Part shown: positions 59,950 through 64,000 of the stretch, in pieces | Layout: each line of letters starts with the position of its first letter | How positions within the stretch are numbered: the stretch's first letter is position 1 | DNA from: Thalassotalea sp. 1_MG-2023 | Lineage (GTDB): Bacteria > Pseudomonadota > Gammaproteobacteria > Enterobacterales > Alteromonadaceae | DNA length: 64,000 bases | Assembly: GCF_030546745.1 (NCBI RefSeq) | Contig: NZ_JAUOPD010000003.1 | Span: forward strand, 124,001-188,000 | Direction of reading: 5' to 3' | Program-made: the position numbers and the translations under genes | Notes under the pieces: generated by a model | What the model saw: the letters and a program-made list of their open reading frames with translations, nothing else | Told to the model about the DNA's origin: nothing | Databases searched by the model: none

Positions 59950-61452
59950 ATGGATAAAGTCGTTAATTCGGCGGTGAAAATCGCCTTTATTTACGCAATA
60001 TTTGCAGGACTTTGGATATTGTTCTCAGATTTAGCCGTTGAAACCTTTATAGACAGCTCAAACCTACGCGCACTCGCGCAAACGTATAAAGGATTAGTTT
60101 TCGTTTTTATTACAGCAATGATGTTGCTTGTTTTGGTATATCGTAACAATCGTGCCCTTGAAAAAACCAATGATTTAGACAGCCTGACAGGGCTGCATAG
60201 CATCAATATGTTTATTCGTTCGTTGGATAAAGCGATTGGTTCACTTCATTCTCATGAAAAAATTATTCTTGGTTACCTAGATATCGATGACTTTAAAGCG
60301 TTAAATGAAACGATAGGTTTTGACCGCGCGGATATGTTCTTACGTGATTTGGCAAGCGATATTACCAAAGCGACCTTAGCGCGTTCAGTGACCTCTCGAT
60401 TACATGCTGATCAATTTGCTAGTTTTGCGTTCATAAATACCAATGAAGCATTTGATATGGATGCTCATGTACTAAGTTTTCAACGGCTGTTTGCTAAACG
60501 CGCTAAGCAAAATGGTATTAATGTTACTTGTTGTATTGGCGTTGCACTTTATCCAACAGATGGTGAAAATGCGAAAGAATTAATGGTGTCAGCAACAGAA
60601 GCATTGGAAATAGCGAAAAAGCAACAAAATGCCATTCAATATCATGACAAAGCATTAACTGAAATCGCCATGCAACGACGCCAATTGGTATTAGATTTAC
60701 GACAGGCGATTAAAGATGAGGCACTAACAGTTGTTTATCAACCTAAATATAACTTAAACACCTTAACCATTAGCGGTGTTGAAGTATTGGTTCGTTGGAT
60801 TGATGAAAGACATGGTTTTGTTTCACCTGCTGACTTCATTCCGTTGGCAGAAGACAATCACCTCACTAATGCTATTTCAAAACTTGTTGTCGGAAAAGCA
60901 GCCAAAGAGTTAGCCGAAGCAGGTTTACTTAATGGAGTTTTGCAACACATCGCAGTTAACGTGTCTGCTACAGAGTTTAATAACCAAGACGAAATGCGTG
61001 TTTTAACGCAATTCATTAAAAGTCTTGAGCATTTCGCGCCATTTGTGCGCCTCGAAATAACTGAAACAGCAACATTAACCGATATGAAAAAGAGTGTTGA
61101 TATTATCGCTGATTTACAACAACAAGGTATAACACTTTCAATTGATGATTTTGGTACAGGTTATACATCTTTAACCATGCTAAAAGATTTAACGGTGGAT
61201 GAAATTAAAATCGATCGCAGCTTTATTTCTGAAATAGAACATGACGAACGTTCAAAAACGATCGTCAACGCTATTATCGTTATGGCAAAAAGCTTTGGGG
61301 TAAATATTGTTGCCGAAGGCATCGAAACAGATAATCAATTGAAATTATTACAAGATATGGGTTGCATAGAAGCACAAGGATTTCTATTGGCAAAACCAAT
61401 GCCGATTAACGAATTAGTTACCCACTTACAAGAGAAGAGAAAGATACACTAG
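59950..61452 (+). CDS. GGDEF-EAL protein with degenerate GGDEF and probable phosphodiesterase activity
   Basis: 500 residues. Two N-terminal membrane helices (AFIYAIFAGLWILFSD; GLVFVFITAMMLLVLVY), a GGDEF domain in which the signature is replaced by HADQF, then an EAL domain. In the EAL part the Glu of EVLVRW (position 276), NVSATEF, EITE, IDDFGTGYTSLTML, and DEIKIDRSFI are all present, so hydrolysis of cyclic-di-GMP is likely while synthesis is not. The GGDEF part may bind GTP and tune the EAL part. Monocistronic. Confidence 0.88.
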   Translation: MDKVVNSAVKIAFIYAIFAGLWILFSDLAVETFIDSSNLRALAQTYKGLVFVFITAMMLLVLVYRNNRALEKTNDLDSLTGLHSINMFIRSLDKAIGSLHSHEKIILGYLDIDDFKALNETIGFDRADMFLRDLASDITKATLARSVTSRLHADQFASFAFINTNEAFDMDAHVLSFQRLFAKRAKQNGINVTCCIGVALYPTDGENAKELMVSATEALEIAKKQQNAIQYHDKALTEIAMQRRQLVLDLRQAIKDEALTVVYQPKYNLNTLTISGVEVLVRWIDERHGFVSPADFIPLAEDNHLTNAISKLVVGKAAKELAEAGLLNGVLQHIAVNVSATEFNNQDEMRVLTQFIKSLEHFAPFVRLEITETATLTDMKKSVDIIADLQQQGITLSIDDFGTGYTSLTMLKDLTVDEIKIDRSFISEIEHDERSKTIVNAIIVMAKSFGVNIVAEGIETDNQLKLLQDMGCIEAQGFLLAKPMPINELVTHLQEKRKIH

Positions 61453-61467
61453 CGCAGTGTGGTGATG

Positions 61468-61497
61468 AATCCCCTCAATAATATTGTTAAGGGGATT
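61468..61497. terminator. Bidirectional hairpin after the GGDEF-EAL gene
   Basis: Perfect 8-bp arms AATCCCCT/AGGGGATT with an inner CAAT/ATTG stem, between convergent genes. No T-run. Confidence 0.5.
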
Positions 61498-61513
61498 GTG
61501 ATTAGCGAGACAC

Positions 61514-63832
61514 TTACCAAACACGTAATGGCAATTTTATTTCACTATCGTTAAACCACTTAAGGGTTAATGGTTTGCCAGCATCTTCAATAGTTTCTTT
61601 ACCAACATCTTTACCTGAGCCCATGTTTACTTGGGCATTACGATTTTTATTCACATTGAGTACAAGAGCTAGTCGACTTCCTCGGTCGAATAATTTAGCT
61701 GTCATTCGGGCATTTACAATGGGGATGGTCGTTTTTTCATTAGGGGTTAATAAGTTGCGCTTACTCATATCGGCCGCATAACTCGCTCTACTTATATACG
61801 TTTGTAGGTGCATGCTCTTACCTGCACTATCGATAGCAAATAAACTGTAACCAATATCAACATCTTTCTTATTAACGGCGATTGAAAATGTGCCAGTAAT
61901 TTGCCCTGACAACTCCATGGGTTGTTCAAATGGTTCGGTCATCAATACTATGCCATTATCGACCTCAAAAGTGTCTGACACAATTGGCCATGGAGAAACG
62001 TTATGCTCTGTTGTTCGATCGGCCATATCGACCGTTTGCTTTATATAGCTTAGGTTTCGTTCTTTGGCTGTTGTAAATGTAAAGTGGCCGTGTTCACTGG
62101 CTTTAGTGCTAAAATAAAAAGACTGAGCATCTTGATTCATCTTGTTTAATGAAGCTTTATGTACCCATTGATTGCTTCCCATCAATTGATAGTTAACTTT
62201 ATCTTGTAGCAGTTTCGGTTTTGGTTTGTTCTTCAACAAATAGTCAAACCATTGAAACACGACTTCTTCAGTGTCTTTTTCTAATGCAACCTCATCTAGC
62301 TTATAGTTACTATGGTGTGACCTGACTTTATTTTGTGCGGTGTAATGATTATATGGACCAATCAGTAAGGTGTGGTCTGCATCTGGGTTATAAGTGTAAT
62401 GACGTGTTAAATAATCAATGGCTGAGATCTGACCGCCATCGAAATAACCTGTAACGGTTAATACTGGAATATTAATGTCTTTATATTCTTGCTTTACAGG
62501 TATCATCGCTTGGTAATACTCATCAAAACTAGGATGCTCAATCCATTTTTGAAACCAGGGGTTGCTTTTACCATCTAAGCTATCAATAGCAGAAATTTCT
62601 TTACCACTTTTAAATAGGTTATTGACTAACGCTGTTCGTTTTTGCCAGTTGGCGTAAACACTCTCATCAACTGTTTTGTTATTGGTAACATAAAATGCCC
62701 ATTCATAATTTGCCGTTAACATAATATTGTTTTCGTATGGCAACCCTGTAATTATACTTGCGGCAGTATAGGGGGCGATTGCTTTGAGCGCATTTGGCAT
62801 ATATTTTGTGGCTGCCCATTGTGTAAAGCCGTTATAGCTTCCGCCATACATGACAACATCTCCATTACTCCAAGGTTGTTTACTAATCCAATTGATAATT
62901 GCGGCAGCGTCTTTGCCATCGTTTTCAAAAGGGGTGATTTCATTATTACTTGAACGTTTTCCTCTTGAATTGGCGACGACGCCTATATAGCCATGTGCAG
63001 CAGCATGCATGGCTGTTTTGATATGGCTAGCTTCATCGGCATAAATGGTAAATTGCATTGCCGTTGGCATTTTTACTGGTCTATCTTTTGGCATTACAAT
63101 GGTTGTTGCGATTTCGATGCCGTCGTCTGTTGTGATCAGTAATTCTGGTTGAATGTCGAATCGTTTCTTCTGTTCTGCATTAAGCAAGGGTTGAACGACA
63201 GGAATCACGTCTGTTAATACTTGGTATAGGTGCGTATTGGTTATTAAATTAACCGCTTGGCTAATTGAAAGCGATTTGTTTTGTTGTAGTTCTTTAAAAA
63301 TATTGTGGGCATAATTTTGCGCATTATCGATTGACCACCCAAGTGCTAAACTAAGGTTGACTAATTTTTCATCATCTACCGTGTTAAGCTGATCTGCAAA
63401 TGCCTTGTTGATTTCGCGAGTTAGATTTAATGATGCGTGATTTGAAGATGCTAAGACACTACTGCGTAATAGGTAGTGTGTATAGTTGATGCCATTTGGA
63501 TGTGACTTGATTAGGTCAATCGCTTGTTTGTGGTGGCCAAGAATTGATAATAGTGCAATTTTGTTGAACATACCCTGTTCATCTACGGCGGTTTCTGGTA
63601 TTAGCTTTGCTAATGAAAGTAATTGCTGATGAAAGGTATTATTTGTTAACAATTGAAAGGCGTCTTCGCGTGACTGTAACGACGCTTTATGAAGTAAGCT
63701 AGGTGTATGTAGCGTTGTTACATCTGCTGCCTTTACTTGCGTGTTGATGATCATGGAAAGCACAAGCGCATGCATTAAGAGCCAGTATATAGAGCTCTGT
63801 GTTGATTGAAATTTGGCTGAAATAGTAGACAT
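61514..63832 (-). CDS. CocE/NonD family hydrolase (X-Pro dipeptidyl-peptidase type)
   Basis: 772 residues with a signal peptide (to about residue 35, NTQVKAAD). Residues ~36-210 are a helical region of unknown role; then the S15-type alpha/beta hydrolase: nucleophile Ser in GGSYNG, later Asp in GYFDGGQ and His in GPYNHYT, and a C-terminal jelly-roll domain. Relatives are cocaine esterase, glutaryl-7-ACA acylase and X-Pro dipeptidyl peptidases. Likely periplasmic. The helical extension before the hydrolase is unusual. Last gene in the window; 168 bases beyond its start hold no gene. Confidence 0.9.
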   Translation of the reverse strand: MSTISAKFQSTQSSIYWLLMHALVLSMIINTQVKAADVTTLHTPSLLHKASLQSREDAFQLLTNNTFHQQLLSLAKLIPETAVDEQGMFNKIALLSILGHHKQAIDLIKSHPNGINYTHYLLRSSVLASSNHASLNLTREINKAFADQLNTVDDEKLVNLSLALGWSIDNAQNYAHNIFKELQQNKSLSISQAVNLITNTHLYQVLTDVIPVVQPLLNAEQKKRFDIQPELLITTDDGIEIATTIVMPKDRPVKMPTAMQFTIYADEASHIKTAMHAAAHGYIGVVANSRGKRSSNNEITPFENDGKDAAAIINWISKQPWSNGDVVMYGGSYNGFTQWAATKYMPNALKAIAPYTAASIITGLPYENNIMLTANYEWAFYVTNNKTVDESVYANWQKRTALVNNLFKSGKEISAIDSLDGKSNPWFQKWIEHPSFDEYYQAMIPVKQEYKDINIPVLTVTGYFDGGQISAIDYLTRHYTYNPDADHTLLIGPYNHYTAQNKVRSHHSNYKLDEVALEKDTEEVVFQWFDYLLKNKPKPKLLQDKVNYQLMGSNQWVHKASLNKMNQDAQSFYFSTKASEHGHFTFTTAKERNLSYIKQTVDMADRTTEHNVSPWPIVSDTFEVDNGIVLMTEPFEQPMELSGQITGTFSIAVNKKDVDIGYSLFAIDSAGKSMHLQTYISRASYAADMSKRNLLTPNEKTTIPIVNARMTAKLFDRGSRLALVLNVNKNRNAQVNMGSGKDVGKETIEDAGKPLTLKWFNDSEIKLPLRVW

Positions 63833-64000
63833 CTCTTTTCCTTGTAAACGTAATATATGGTGTACTTGTTACTTCTGATTTTTAACAAGTGAATTTTTGA
63901 GAGTAAGTTAGTGGTTATGTACAAAAAAGTCGTGACGTGTAGCTGACTTTGCAGGATTTTTTGCTGACTTTTGATGACTTTTCGTGACCAAATTAGTGAA

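Overview
The window is a stretch of chromosome from an A+T-rich marine gammaproteobacterium, most likely Alteromonadales and close to Colwelliaceae (Colwellia/Thalassotalea). The evidence is the gene content: slmA-coaBC-radC-rpmB-rpmG, engB divergent from a cytochrome c4-type gene, a CrbS/CrbR-like sensor pair, a LetA/LetB lipid-transport locus, MASE1 and EAL signalling proteins, and a protease with a PEP-CTERM-like tail. No prophage, CRISPR array, complete insertion sequence or rRNA was seen. Assignments rest on reading motifs by eye, not on database searches.

Layout. 1-4.2 kb: SLC5-fused hybrid histidine kinase facing its LuxR-type regulator. 4.2-8.4 kb: pepD, slmA, coaBC, and divergent radC. 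8.5-10.7 kb: a PilZ protein, a small ParA plus ribbon-helix-helix pair that looks like a plasmid partition cassette, then rpmB-rpmG with a structured leader. 10.7-15.6 kb: receiver protein, secreted trypsin-like protease, a small secreted protein, a TPR protein and an M1 aminopeptidase. 15.7-21.6 kb: TPP riboswitch and thiC-thiO-thiS-thiG-thiDE. 21.7-29 kb: DUF418 protein, an eight-MCE-domain LetB with LetA split into two genes, and a tetraheme cytochrome. 29.2-35.9 kb: engB, a candidate small RNA in the position of Spot 42, a DUF885 lipoprotein, a flavin reductase with divergent LysR gene, a J-domain protein and an alpha/beta hydrolase. 36-41.9 kb: MASE1 hybrid kinase, CorA-type transporter and SLC13-type permease. 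42-45.1 kb: GbsR-type regulator behind a perfect FNR box, then a short-Q-loop (cyanide-insensitive type) bd oxidase. 45.4-47.4 kb: formaldehyde detoxification (frmA-frmB). 47.5-52.3 kb: four-gene glucosylglycerate operon. 52.3-55.4 kb: WD40 lipoprotein, methyltransferase, unknown secreted protein, tRNA-His with two tandem repeats derived from its own 3' half. 55.5-64 kb: DUF1285 protein, acyltransferase 3, CIA30-domain protein, an ECF sigma factor fused to a membrane domain, a GGDEF-EAL protein and a CocE/NonD hydrolase.

How the genes work together. The thi operon makes the pyrimidine and thiazole halves of thiamine and joins them, under riboswitch control; it uses ThiO rather than ThiH and lacks a local thiF. 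The glucosylglycerate operon encodes both synthesis (GpgS, phosphatase) and recycling (GH13 phosphorylase, glycerate kinase) of a compatible solute. GbsR, the FNR box and cydAB form a plausible low-oxygen respiration module. LetA/LetB would carry lipids across the periplasm.

The observations most worth following are the candidate small RNA at about 30.1 kb, the tRNA-His-derived tandem repeats at 55.1-55.3 kb, the ParA/RHH cassette between radC and rpmB, the rpmB leader hairpins, the eight-domain LetB with split LetA, and the sigma factor with a glycine-rich membrane tail.
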